Source: Epiperipatus broadwayi
Taxonomy: Eukaryota > Onychophora > Udeonychophora > Euonychophora > Peripatidae
Direction of reading: 5' to 3'
Assembly: GCA_028023455.1 (NCBI GenBank)
Contig: JAQFVV010000022.1
Coordinates: 9,941,100 to 10,005,099, forward strand
DNA length: 64,000 nt
The translations under genes were made by a program, and so were the position numbers. A model generated the notes under the pieces. That model was not told where the DNA came from and made no database searches. It saw only the letters and a program-made list of their open reading frames with translations. This document shows, in pieces, positions 33,966-44,405 of the stretch (the stretch's first letter is position 1; each line of letters begins with the position of its first letter).

Positions 33966-34826
33966 ATGGAAGCTAAAGAAGAAAGCGATAGAGAGGCAGG
34001 TTGGGAAGAGAGCCCAGTTTCATTTAAACACCCCCAGATAGTAGAAAAAGAAGAGAGCGAGACACAGACGATGATGAAGATGATGAAGTTGATAATAGAA
34101 ATGAAACAAAATATAACAAAACAAAATATAGAAATAAAATGGAGTCAACAAACAATACTGGAGGAGCTGAGAGCAGAAATGAAAGGAATGAGACAGGAAA
34201 TATTGAAGACAGTTGACAAAAATCAGGCAGCTATAGACGCCATAGAGAAAGATTCGAATAAGGAAGTTCAGGAAGTTGAAATAGTAAAGGAAGAGGCAAA
34301 AGACATGAAAGATGAATTAGAACAGGATAGCATTAAAACAGGCAAGATAGAAATAGAGATAGAAGTTGGTAGAGATTGCATGCAGATAGGTGGTGAGATA
34401 GAAAATGCAGATCAAAAGACAGAGAATAACGTAAAAGAGTTTCTGCAAGAAACTAAAAATAAATTTGTTAAAATATCTAGTGGTTGTGAATATGAATTTG
34501 AAAAGAAGAGAGTTAAGAAAAAAGTTAAGGAGTATGATTTTAAGGCAGAGATAAAAGCTATCTATAGAGCAATTTTATTTGAAAAGACTATAGAAGAGGG
34601 ATTCGTTCCATTTCTTATTAACGAGGTGGGCTGTACTAAAGTGGGACACATTGAACAAATATATTTTGCTTGGCTAAAGGGTCGTAAGATATACGAGCTA
34701 CAAGATAAAACAGAACGAGAAAGAGACAAGGCAATAAATTATAAACAAGGAATAGATAGAAGGGGAAAAGGAACGTACATTAGAGAGTCAGTAAGAATAA
34801 AGAACCGCCTGACCGAGCGTAAGTGA
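33966..34826 (+). CDS. Gag-like coiled-coil protein of the LTR element
   Basis: An intact 286-codon frame is the only long one in the window. I start at the ATG at 33966 rather than the upstream TTG. The protein is rich in Lys and Glu, with a predicted coiled coil over about residues 30-130 (heptad-like MMKLIIEMKQNITKQN and LEELRAEMKGMRQEI), an acidic middle and a basic C-terminus (RRGKGTYIRESVRIKNRL). No zinc knuckle, protease, reverse transcriptase or integrase follows before the 3' LTR. Its position just after the primer site argues for a Gag-like particle protein. Codon use is A-rich like its surroundings. The function is inferred from position; I recognise no family by sequence. Confidence 0.65.
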   Translation: MEAKEESDREAGWEESPVSFKHPQIVEKEESETQTMMKMMKLIIEMKQNITKQNIEIKWSQQTILEELRAEMKGMRQEILKTVDKNQAAIDAIEKDSNKEVQEVEIVKEEAKDMKDELEQDSIKTGKIEIEIEVGRDCMQIGGEIENADQKTENNVKEFLQETKNKFVKISSGCEYEFEKKRVKKKVKEYDFKAEIKAIYRAILFEKTIEEGFVPFLINEVGCTKVGHIEQIYFAWLKGRKIYELQDKTERERDKAINYKQGIDRRGKGTYIRESVRIKNRLTERK

Positions 34827-35736
34827 TATTGATCGGAGGTACTGCTACAAAAAAAAAAAAATCAACTCAATGGATTTGTAATTGGACTACGAGTTGAGAA
34901 TAGAAATTTATTTCGACGTAGGTGATAAGCCTGAATGAATTTTGTAAATAATATATAATTACAACTATATATGTGTGTGATAAACAATATTACATTTTGA
35001 TATTTTGAATTATATTCGTTTTTATTTAATAAAATGTATAGTGGCTATCGTAATTGTATTACTTAGTTGTAAATAGTTATTTTAATAGATCGCCACTATA
35101 TTCCTGAAAATTTATGTTACTTGCAAATGATTTAAAATAGTATTCATTAGGGTAGTCGGACGGATTTGATTTTTTTTAAAAGTGAGAACAAACTTAGAGA
35201 AAACTGGTTAGTGGTAGGCAGAGCAAAGTCAGCTAAGTTTTCTTTTTTTGTGTGTGTGATGACGGAGAGGCAGTTGTAATGGATGTTTAAGACACCATTA
35301 CAAAAATTATAGTTTTATAGAGGTGAAAGAAATAAAATAAATTTTTATATAAGGTTTCATTTGTAAAACTTGATTAAAAGTTTTTTTTAAATGCTTGTAC
35401 AAATATATATGTATGTGCGTGGGAATTATATTTTAATACCACAGTTATATTTGGTTTTTAATTTTAATTTTGAAAAAAAAAAAGAAAACTAAGATTTATT
35501 TTTTTTTGTTAAATTTATGTAAAAGTAAAGTGTACAAATAGATTGCTTTTCAGATTTGGGGATTTAGATTGATAAGGCTAATTAAAAAGAAAGAAAACAA
35601 AAAGAAAAGAATTTTTCATTAGTTAATTCCTAGATCTGTAAAGAGCAATTTATTTCGTTAATTAGATAACTATTGTTATCTAGATTGAGAATTTTTAAAT
35701 TTTAGTTCAAAAGAAAAAGTTTGGTAATTGGTTTAA

Positions 35737-37416
35737 CCCCTTGTGACCTGAACGGCCATTTTGAAGTCACAGAAAAAATTACAGGACATACAATTTTAAA
35801 TGAAATGTCTAATTTATTACAATAAATAACAAATATATATACATTTTTAGAAAGTGCAAATATGAAAGAATGTAATGAAGCTGATAAAATAGTCATTACC
35901 ACAAAAAAATAATTAAAGAAAGGAGATTTTTCACATTTTTAAATATCTTTATTTTTACATTGGTTCACAAACTCTCAATTTTGAAAGATATAGCCTAAAA
36001 TGACAATTTCATAGACAGCTTCATCACATTCGTCATAAAATGCAGAAAAAAATAATATATAACATGACCTACCTGAGTTACAGATTGTTGGTGTAATGTG
36101 GCAAAAGGTGACCATTTCAATTTCTTTTTTCTGCTTGACACTCTATATGTTCTATTTTTGCAAGCAGTTGTTTTTCTAGGCCCTCTATGCGGGATATCTA
36201 TTAGAAATGCAAGGTTTTAGTGAGGATCAAAAAAAAAATAACAGTAATAACTTTAGTAAATTCTAAGTTATGGGGGTAAAAAATAATGACTATATTATTG
36301 AAAAATCAGGGGTGGGGTGAGATAAATTATGCACTATTACATAGCAAACCATAATAGCAAAGTATGCTATCAAATGAATAAAAAGTTATCTGCAAAGTAT
36401 GCTATAAAATGAATAAAAAGTTATCTACAATGAAATGAATAAAAACGTAGTAAATTCTAAGTTATGCATGTAAAAAATAATTACTACATTATTGGAATAT
36501 CATGAGGGTAAGAGTGAGCTAAATTATGCATTATTACATAGCAAACCATAATAGCAAAGTATGCTATCAAATAAATAAAAAGTTATCTATAATGAAACGA
36601 ATAAAAATGTAGTAAATTCTAAGTTATGCATGTAAAAAATAATTACTACATTATTGGAATATCATGAGGGTAAGAGTGAGCTAAATTATGCATTATTACA
36701 TAGCAAACCATAATAGCAAAGTATGCTATCAAATGAATAAAAAGTTATCTGCAAAGTATGCTATAAAATGAATAAAAAGTTATCTACAATGAAATGAATA
36801 AAAACATAGTAAATTCTAAGTTATGCATGTAAAAAATAATTACTACATTATTGGAATATCATGAGGGTAAGAGTGAGTTAAATTATGCATTATTACATAG
36901 CAAACCATAATAGCAAAGTATGCTATAAAATGAATAAAAACTTATCTACAATGAAATGTATAAAAACAGTAAATAAAATAAAATAAATAACCCAAAGGAA
37001 TTACAAGCAATTATTATATATTAGTGGGAGATGATGATGATGAATGTTGAATACTTACAGGTAATGGGGAATACGAAACCTCAAAATCAAACACATCAAC
37101 AGAAAAGTTCGTTAGAAACGTAATTACGTTTAGCGGCGAAAATAATTGTTTTCTCCGTATATTTTTTTTATCGGTTGATAAAATCTAGAAAGATAAAAAA
37201 AATTACAAAATTTTAATAATGTACTTTACAAAAATTGCTATAAAAAATCTAATTTTCATCGCACAGAAAAAATTTTTAGACGTACAAAAAGATAGAAAAA
37301 TGGCGGAGAGAAAGAAAAAAAAAGCGTAACTGTGACGTATACGGTTTGCACGCTATTGCGGTCGAAATTGTAAACTTTTTTTAATGCGTAAACAAGCGGT
37401 TTTCGGTCTCAAAGGG
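35737..37416. mobile_element. 1.68-kb TTAA-flanked non-autonomous DNA transposon
   Basis: The empty site exists in the 5' LTR (ggtTTAAgag at 32096-32104). Here TTAA is present on both sides (35733-35736 and 37417-37420). Ends are CCCCTTGTGACC and, on the other strand, CCCTTTGAGACC, imperfect terminal inverted repeats beginning CCC. TTAA duplication with CCC ends is the hallmark of piggyBac-type elements. No transposase frame is present, so it is non-autonomous. The interior holds a tandem array (36250-36960) and, near the right end, a relatively GC-rich stretch (37080-37400). Confidence 0.85.
36250..36965 (+). repeat. Tandem array inside the TTAA element
   Basis: Four copies of a unit starting agtaaattctaagttatg begin at about 36253, 36449, 36612 and 36809 (spacing 196, 163, 197). 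A 34-base subunit (caaagtatgct...aaagttatct) is present once in the short unit and twice in the long units, explaining the two spacings. Confidence 0.85.
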
Positions 37417-38971
37417 TTAAGAGATATGATTCAGATATAACAGGCTGAATCAGGCCATTGGATTATCTTTGACGAGCTTTCAATACTTGCATCAACTGGT
37501 ATACTTGCACCAGCGCAAAGAGACAGACACCAACTCTGACAGGAGAATTGCACGATTCCTGCCAAAATACTTGGAAAGAACGATTCCTGCATATTCTGAA
37601 AGCTGATCCAGTAATTATTCTACCTAGAATGAACATTAAACCTACAGCAAGAATATTTTCTTTACCATGATGTGCTAAGCTTCTCGCCAGGATAGGTTCA
37701 GACGTCCTGTGTCTCCATTAACTGCCTACAATGCCATAAGAACCGGCTCCAAAGAAACCACTAACCAACTCGCCCAAGCCTACCGTCAGTGAATCCAGAG
37801 CAACGGACTAACCTAAGAAGTCTAGTGCACTAGCATTGAAATAAATTTTTAAGGTACCTTACATTTTTGTAATTTAAATAATGTTATCTTAGATTTGTTC
37901 CCTTTTTAAATATAATTTTTTTTTTTTAAGTTATATCTTATGTAATTCGATTTCTTTGTGCTTGATTTTTTTTTCTTTTTTTTTAACGAGTGCTAGTTTC
38001 AAACCTATTACTGTCCGTCCTATTTAAGTCTTAGTAAGTAAGATAGTAGTTTATTTATAATCTCACATTCTTTTTTTATAGAAAGCAGTCTGGATATTAC
38101 AGACTATTTTAATTGACTTCTGGCTCATGACCCATTTTATTATTAGTTCTCCTTATGTCGTGAAACTTTATTATAATAGTTCTTAGTTTTATTTCTTCAA
38201 GCTTCCAATTCGTTTATTAGGAGCACGTACGATCGTTTTAACCCTCTCAATAGGTAGATCGTGAGCTCCTAGCCTGTCTCACTCAGAGGGAGGTCAATCG
38301 ATTGAAAGTAGTAACTTTCAACACTCTTTTTATTATTATTAATGTTTTGGAAGCTACTTTCGCATTTCTTCGGTTTCGACATAAGCTTACATAAATCTGA
38401 AATACGGAGATTCAGCCTTTTCTAACTATGGGTTATAAGCAGGAAGCTAACCTCCCTTTCTTACGTGAGATAATGGAATGCTTACTAATACTTTGCTACT
38501 GTCAGTATTTTTGCATTCTTTCACGCACAGAAAATCGCTCTCAAAGCCATATAAAATATTTAAATTTAATTTTGACGTATGTATGTGTAGTACATGTTTT
38601 AAGTGTGCTTTAAAGATTATTATTTAGATTTATGTTTATTTAATCATACATTTAATAAAATTATTTATTTATTCATCTACTTGGTTGATTTTGTTTTCTG
38701 TTGCTACCTTTCCAACTCACTGAACAAAACATAGATCTCATTTGCTTGATTGAGCTAGTCCGGCGCATTCGATTCGCATATCCTATAACCCCTTAAAAAT
38801 AAATGTCTAGTTCCAGATTTCGGACTAGTGGTGCCCTGGCGGTCAGTTTATGTGAGTCTAAAATTTTTGTCCGGTATAATATATATATATTAATTAAGTA
38901 TAAGTTAAATCAATATTAATAAAATTTTGTTCTACAAACATAATGCATCTGTTAGACATTTTTTATTTTAT

Positions 38972-39191
38972 TTTAACTAATTAATATTTACTGAGGCTAT
39001 AACCTCGATAATATGCATATAAAATGCAATAGTAGGGACCTCTACAGGTGTCTTAGTGCAAGCTTGTGGTTAAAACACCTGTAGAGGTCCCTACTATCGC
39101 ATTTTATACGCATATTATCGAGGTTATAGCCTCAGTAAATATTACTTACGTAATCAATGTGTGTTTAATAAATTTATAATTTAACTAATTA
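38972..39191. mobile_element. Family F palindrome with 12-bp flanking repeat
   Basis: Arms of about 65 bases (taatatttactgaggctata ... agggacctctacagg) face each other around agcttgtgg; the palindrome spans about 38984-39146. The direct repeat TTTAACTAATTA flanks the unit at 38972-38983 and 39180-39191, a probable target-site duplication. A second, diverged copy follows at 39192-39310 and another lies at 13.7 kb. There is no protein and no ribozyme core that I accept. Confidence 0.8.
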
Positions 39192-39310
39192 AGTAATATT
39201 TACTAAGGCTGTAACCTCAGGAATGTGTACGTGAAAATGCAATAGTAGGGACCTCTACAGATCTTAACCCCAAGCTTACACTTTGGAAGAAAAGAGGGGA
39301 ACCCTTCTTT
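39192..39310 (+). repeat. Family F element, adjacent diverged copy
   Basis: It has gtaatatttactaaggctgt, aacctcaggaatgtgtacg, atgcaatagtagggacctc, ccaagcttac and gaagaaaagaggggaac in the same order as the minus-strand copy at 13.7 kb. Confidence 0.75.
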
Positions 39311-39994
39311 ACTTCAACCTATTTTCTATATAAATAGGTGAATAGAATTGATATTGGTTCTGCAAATGTATTTAACAGTCATTAGGGAATCACCTTTCTA
39401 CATATGTGCTGTAGAGATTTTTACATTGGAGGAATATTCTCCCTTGCTAAACACAAGATAAAGTGTTTTGAAAAAGTAAAATGAATTCACCCTTTCTTTT
39501 TTCCTAAACATATATGTATAGACAAATCTTAAGCATTTAGAAATGACATGAAATCTAAATTAATCACTTTTAATTCCATTCATTATATCTTAATAAATGA
39601 CATTTGTGAAATATTAAATATATATAACAAGTTATTTAATTATTTAGTATTGTGTTTAATTTGTAACAGACATTAGGATATCATTCCTTTACATGTGCAT
39701 TCTATTGGGTCAATTGCTAAGGAGTTTTCTTGGAATGGTGGTCATATGATGTTTATTGGCTTAAAGTATAAGGATGTGAGTTCAAGTTCTAAATGAGAAC
39801 TGACTTTTTTTCATTGTTTAAAATTCAAAAATCTTGACATACAGACTGAAACATACACAGACTGGTCAAGTTAATATAAAAGCATTTAAAAAAACTAATG
39901 TAGTCAAAGATTATATTTTTCTAAATTACATTGTCAGGGTATTTGAGGAAGGGAGGCAGACTAACATGTTATAAGAATTACTTTTCAAATACAT
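39311..39994. other. AT-rich spacer, no gene seen
   Basis: No element was recognised. The ttcaagttctaaatgagaac near 39781 is B-box-like, but no A box was found. Confidence 0.45.
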
Positions 39995-40532
39995 TTTTAA
40001 GATAATCTTTTAACCCAATAAACATCACATGACCACCACTTCTTATGCTTGTGTATAACTATTGTTAAAACAGGGAAAACTCACTATACGTATTGCCACA
40101 CACAGCAAGCTAGAGTAATCAATGGATGCCAGAAGGCTTGTGCATAAAATCCCCACTAAAGAACCAAAGACACCAAAATGTATGGGTACTGAACTGGGTT
40201 CAGACCCATATGACTATATAAGCTAATGGGCTTGGATTGAAAACATTGGGGTGTTTTCAGTTTAAGACTCATAGTTTTGTAGTTAAGTGGAGATAGAAGG
40301 TGGCTGCTGGAGGGTTGCATTAGATCCTAAGATCTATAGAGATGCAGTGCTCTCAGATCCAAGGCTCCTCCCTGACAAAGGCCACAAGCCAGAAACTAGA
40401 CTGGGGATAATGGATGAGTAGGCACTAGATGGGGATTTTATGCACAAGCCTTCTGGCATCCATTGATTACTCTAGCTTGCTGTGTGTGGCAATACGTATA
40501 GTGAGTTTTGCCTGTTTTAAGATAATCTTTTA
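39995..40532 (+). mobile_element. Family A element, best copy, 18-bp flanking duplication
   Basis: TTTTAAGATAATCTTTTA flanks the element at 39995-40012 and 40515-40532, a clear target-site duplication. Inside are an AACATCACATGACCACCACT leader, a left arm 40066-40158 inverted at 40420-40514, and a central unit of about 260 bases with GGGTTCAGACCCATATGAC, GTAGTTAAGTGGAGATAG, CTCTCAGATCCAAGG and a hammerhead-like core. A target duplication of 15-18 bases fits retrotransposition by a nicking endonuclease, as for PLE or LINE machinery, rather than a cut-and-paste transposon. Confidence 0.85.
40364..40412 (+). ncRNA. Hammerhead-like ribozyme, family A
   Basis: Core CUGACAA (40372-40378; the G8 position is A), extra A, stem II GGC/GCC with loop CACAA (40380-40382 with 40388-40390), A, GAAA (40392-40395), CUAGAC, then UGGGGAU. 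Stem I pairs UCCUC with GGGGA after one mismatch. The minus-strand copy at 7.95 kb has CUAGUC and UGAUGA, so an ancestral UGAUGA/GAAA/GUC core is likely. This copy has G8 and U16.1 changes, so it is probably inactive. Confidence 0.5.
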
Positions 40533-42130
40533 TTTATAAGTGAACACAAATAAAAAAAAAAAAAAGTTTTGCTCAATAAATGTTCATGGATCAAAAATAT
40601 TTTTTACATTAAAAAGATGAGCAAACCTGATAAATCTAAATAGATACTGTTACCATTATAAATATTAAAACAAGATTTCTAACTTAATGAAAAAAAATCC
40701 AAAGAAGTTTATTATAATGTACACATTGATATCATAGACAATTATGGAATGTGCAATAAAATTAGTAAATAGAAACAAAAAACAGAATAGATACAATGAA
40801 AAATAAACTAACAAGAATACTCACTGTAAATAAAAAAAAAATGGAACATATATAAATTATTACTACAGTATTTTATTACTTACATAGCATATACATACAT
40901 GAAACATATAAGGTGACTCTTCAACACTATTAATATAATTAACTGAGCTGTCCTTTAGCTATATGATTCAATAACTTTTTTTGCAATAAGAATAAGGTGC
41001 TTCTTATTATATCCTAAGATTTTATTTAGAGAATTATTCATTAAATCACTTATTGGTGACAAAGATCTTTAAAATTGTATTTCATAGAAAAACAGAATGA
41101 AATGGCATTCATTATTCATTAAGATGATGAACTACTGAATAGTGGAATTTTTTTGAGTTTTTATTGCCTAGCAAAAGTATAACTAGATACCTATGTTTAA
41201 AGCAATATGGACGACTATTCATCCAAACAACTAATTGGAACTATTTATCTGAAAAAGAAAATCCTATATAGAATCATACGGTTAATTCCTTGAAGTCATT
41301 TGATGTTTGAGGACCAAAAGTAATAGGACAGTATACTTTGGTTCTCTATTTCATTACTCCATCACTGTGTTGAACCTTGTAGGGTGTTCCTTAGACTTTT
41401 ATACACAGAGAGAGAATTACTCAAGTCAAAATAAATATATTGATATAGAAATCACTATTGAACTAAAGTATTTCTTGTGAGATAGGAACATAATAGTTAA
41501 GTGCAGGGTCTTTTGAGCAATTCTATGCTAGTATTAAGAAATAACGATTAAGTTAGTCACTTACTAACTAACTGGTAGCAGATTTTGCCTATTTTTTCTT
41601 TATCCTCTTTTAAATAATAACTAAAGAATTGATAGTTAACTGATTGATTATATCAGGCTATCTGAAAAAACTTCAGTCAATTTTGGAAAATTTTCTAGTT
41701 ACATTATAAATTTGAATGTCATATTATGAGTATACTGGACTAACATACTAAGATTTGCCCCAAAAGTCTTTCAAGACAATGCTTAACAAATGATTAGTAA
41801 AAAATAACAGACATATGTATGTATATTTTTTACTAAATTGACTTCAGATTTAAACTTAGTCGCATTATAAAAGTATGAACTAGCATGATTTTATGAATTA
41901 AATAATTTAATTATTGGATAGTTGAATGATTGAATGAATGAAAAAATAGACCGGTAGATAGATAGAGAGAAAGAAGGAGAGGGAAAGGGGAAAAGAGAGG
42001 GAGGTGGGTTAATTATGACTATTAAAATGTTTTAATTTATTGTGTCTATATGCAGATTAGGCAAAGTGAAAAGTCGAAGTGTTTGAATTTTTGTAATAAT
42101 GCCGTCAGATTTTTCGTGATGTTTTTCTAA
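40533..42130. other. AT-rich spacer with a purine tract
   Basis: A GA-rich tract lies at about 41930-42008 (gatagagagaaagaaggaga ... gagggaggtggg). No reading frame or recognised element is present. Confidence 0.5.
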
Positions 42131-42133
42131 TAG

Positions 42134-42271
42134 AAGTTCTCAAATCAGACTTGCATTGGTGGTCTAGAGATCAGCGCGACTGCCTTGTACTTGCAGGCAG
42201 TTGCCCGGGTTGCGGATTCGCGTCCCGGCCGATGCTATGACACTTAAAAAAAAAAAAAGTTCTCAAATCAG
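42134..42271 (+). mobile_element. tRNA-derived SINE with 15-bp target duplication
   Basis: GCATTGGTGGTCTAGAGATC (A box region), a CTGCCTTGTACTTGCAGGCA anticodon-arm-like part, GCGGATTCGCGTCCCGG (B box), and acceptor strands GCATTGG and CCGATGC that pair. Then CTATGACACTT and A13. AAGTTCTCAAATCAG flanks it on both sides (42134-42148, 42257-42271). The exact duplication and clean A tail mark it as fairly recent. The total element is only about 110 bases. Confidence 0.9.
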
Positions 42272-44184
42272 TGGTGTAAATTGCATTCTAAGCACAGACA
42301 ACCTACTATTGATGATTAACAAATTTTACTGCTTAGTTTTTATTGCCCAGATCTGTCTTTAAGCGAAATCTTTTATATATCTTTAATAGCTACTTTATTA
42401 TTATGTATTTGCCCAAGTTAAATTTTATAGTGCTGCCGTATAGTTTTGAAACTGCATCAGCAGACGTCGATGATGGTATAGATACTATATGAAACAAAAC
42501 GCACAATTATGAAATAATCGAATGATTTTTGTTTCGGTGATTTTAGGTGAACAAACATGGAAAAATAAATAAATTGAGTCGATCCAAGAATCTTTAATTC
42601 TCGGATCAGTCACTGGACCACTGCATTAAACCTCGTAGGATTATTATAATTAATGAAGTCGTAAGATATTTTATATGTTTGGTTTAAATATATACACACG
42701 CTCATTTTTATCAATGTAAATACATATAGAAAGATGCATTCAACTATTACTCTTTTTAAAAGTCACTTAAGCTGTTTGTTTGCTCTAAAAATTAAACAGC
42801 TGATGAGGAAGAAACTAAATTCTACCCTACCCACCCCTCCCGCCTTCTCCTTTCCATTCATTTTAGATTGACTTAATATTTTCTTTTAATAAATAGTATG
42901 ATAAGTACGTAGTAAGTAATTATTTTAATTTAAAGAAAAAAAATAAAACAAAATATTCCCTATATTAAATATCATCATATGTTTATTATTTTAAAAATAA
43001 AATCAAAGAGAATTACTGTATTTATTTGGGGTGGTAAACAATGGGTGGAGAAGTTGTTACCTACCACCTGGTCTCCGAAATAGTAAACAATACTCGTAAG
43101 AAAGCTTATGAAAACAAAGAATTTTTTTTTTAAAAAAGGTAAGAGAAAAGCTTTTATATATATATTCTTTTGTTCATCTTTTATATCAAGCTTATGTAAA
43201 CTATTGCTTTAAATGTTTTGGGGTAAAAAAAATATTTCTAACTGAAGGGGTATGCATCTGGATAGCATATAATATAAGCTCTATGTTGTTATACTTCCTT
43301 GTCCTATTAAAGATATTAAATTTTAAATGTTATAAACCTTTTTAAGTTTATTCTTTAGCTTTTTAAAGTTACTGTTATATTTTAAAGCCTCTAGCTGAAT
43401 TAATTTTCTAACAATGAGAAGTAGATGTCCGGTATCAGGTGGGATTAATTGCAAAACGTTATATAAAACAGCAAAGTAAATTTACAAATCTTTTATGGAC
43501 AGGTGCGAATATTTCAAGCCTTTTAAAATTAATTAGAACATTACCTTTTGTTTTGCTTTGTTTTTATTTAGATACGTATGTACGTCATCGTCATCAACAA
43601 CCACATCAGATATCCGCAAACGATATGATCATTTATGTACGGACAGACATATGTGTCATATACGCATATATCTATATAGAAATAATGTTTACACATATAC
43701 TGTATACATATATGGGAAAGATAAGGTAAAAAAAAATTTAAATCACTGCAGAACAAGATCTTTCCAACATCCTCTCATAGAGAAATAGTGAAATAAGAAA
43801 GCATAGGCTTATTAATTACCGAATTAGTGAGATTTTGAGCGGATTTCTCATTCCTATTTTTATCATCTGACCAACAATAATTAGATCTTCATTTAACGAC
43901 AAATATTGGAAAATTATCTGGATTAGTTATGGATTGTTACCTGAATGGAAAAATCTAAATCCGATTCCAGTCTGGAAAAAAAATTCACCTGGCGCGGAAT
44001 TGCATATAGATCAAAGAGTATGGCCGGCGGCCACACTTCATAAATATCTGTATATACATATATGAATGTGTGTATATGCACAAGAGTATTAATAAAATTA
44101 TATTTCGTATGTGATTTTGAATATGAAACATAATTACATAAATGTTTTCCTGAAGGTTTGTGATAATGGTGTTTTAGTAGTATT
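42272..44184. other. AT-rich spacer, no gene seen
   Basis: There are overlapping short frames on both strands at 43439-43788. They share no motif, overlap in different frames and contain TAT/CAT-rich low complexity, so I do not call a gene. A slightly GC-richer patch lies at 43800-44040. Confidence 0.5.
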
Positions 44185-44405
44185 TTTATATTGAACTATT
44201 TTCATTATAATATGAGTATTGAATATCTTTAGAAAAATTTAACTTTATTTAAATATTCCAAATACATTCAACTGTTACTAACCCGTTTGATGTACTATTA
44301 TTAACAGTTGAATGTATTTAGAATATTTAAATAAAGTTAAATTTTTCTAAAGACATTCAATACCCATATTAGATAATGGAAATAGTCCAATATAAAAATA
44401 CAAAT
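44185..44405. repeat. Inverted pair of PLE-2 3' ends
   Basis: Minus-strand 44278-44185 and plus-strand 44303-44405 both read aacagttgaatgtattt, aatatttaaataaagttaaa, acattcaatac. This is the terminal part of the PLE-2 tail at 30.15-30.25 kb. The centre (about 24 bases) is cccgtttgatgtactattat-like. An inverted duplication of a PLE end repeats the arrangement at 0.6-1.9 kb. Confidence 0.8.

Larger units (their letters stand above)
33552..35274 (+). mobile_element. Internal region of the non-autonomous LTR element
   Basis: Only 1.7 kb long. It holds the primer site, one gag-like frame and, before the 3' LTR, a purine-rich tract gacggagaggcag (35261-35273) that fits a polypurine tract for plus-strand priming. 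The lack of pol means it must borrow enzymes from an autonomous relative. The stretch 34827-35260 is AT-rich, non-coding. Confidence 0.8.
35275..38878 (+). mobile_element. 3' LTR, interrupted by a TTAA element
   Basis: It matches the 5' LTR throughout; subtracting the 1684-base insertion plus duplicated TTAA leaves about 1920 bases, as in the 5' LTR. Differences such as the tandem A runs and a few substitutions suggest a moderately recent insertion. It is followed by an AT dinucleotide run, so the 3' target duplication cannot be resolved. Confidence 0.9.

Noticed and set aside
36250-36965. Tandem units considered as a CRISPR-like array
   Set aside because: Units are contiguous, 163-197 bases long with an internal subrepeat, without short repeats separated by unique spacers, and the host is a eukaryote.
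38984-39148. Family F hairpin CTGAGG-CTATAA-CCTCGA as a ribozyme core
   Set aside because: The hairpin overlaps the CUGA box, GAAA is absent in all copies, and no cleavable stem III is formed.
43439-43788. Three overlapping frames of 62-96 codons
   Set aside because: Different frames and strands, no motif, TAT/CAT-rich low complexity. No family recognised.
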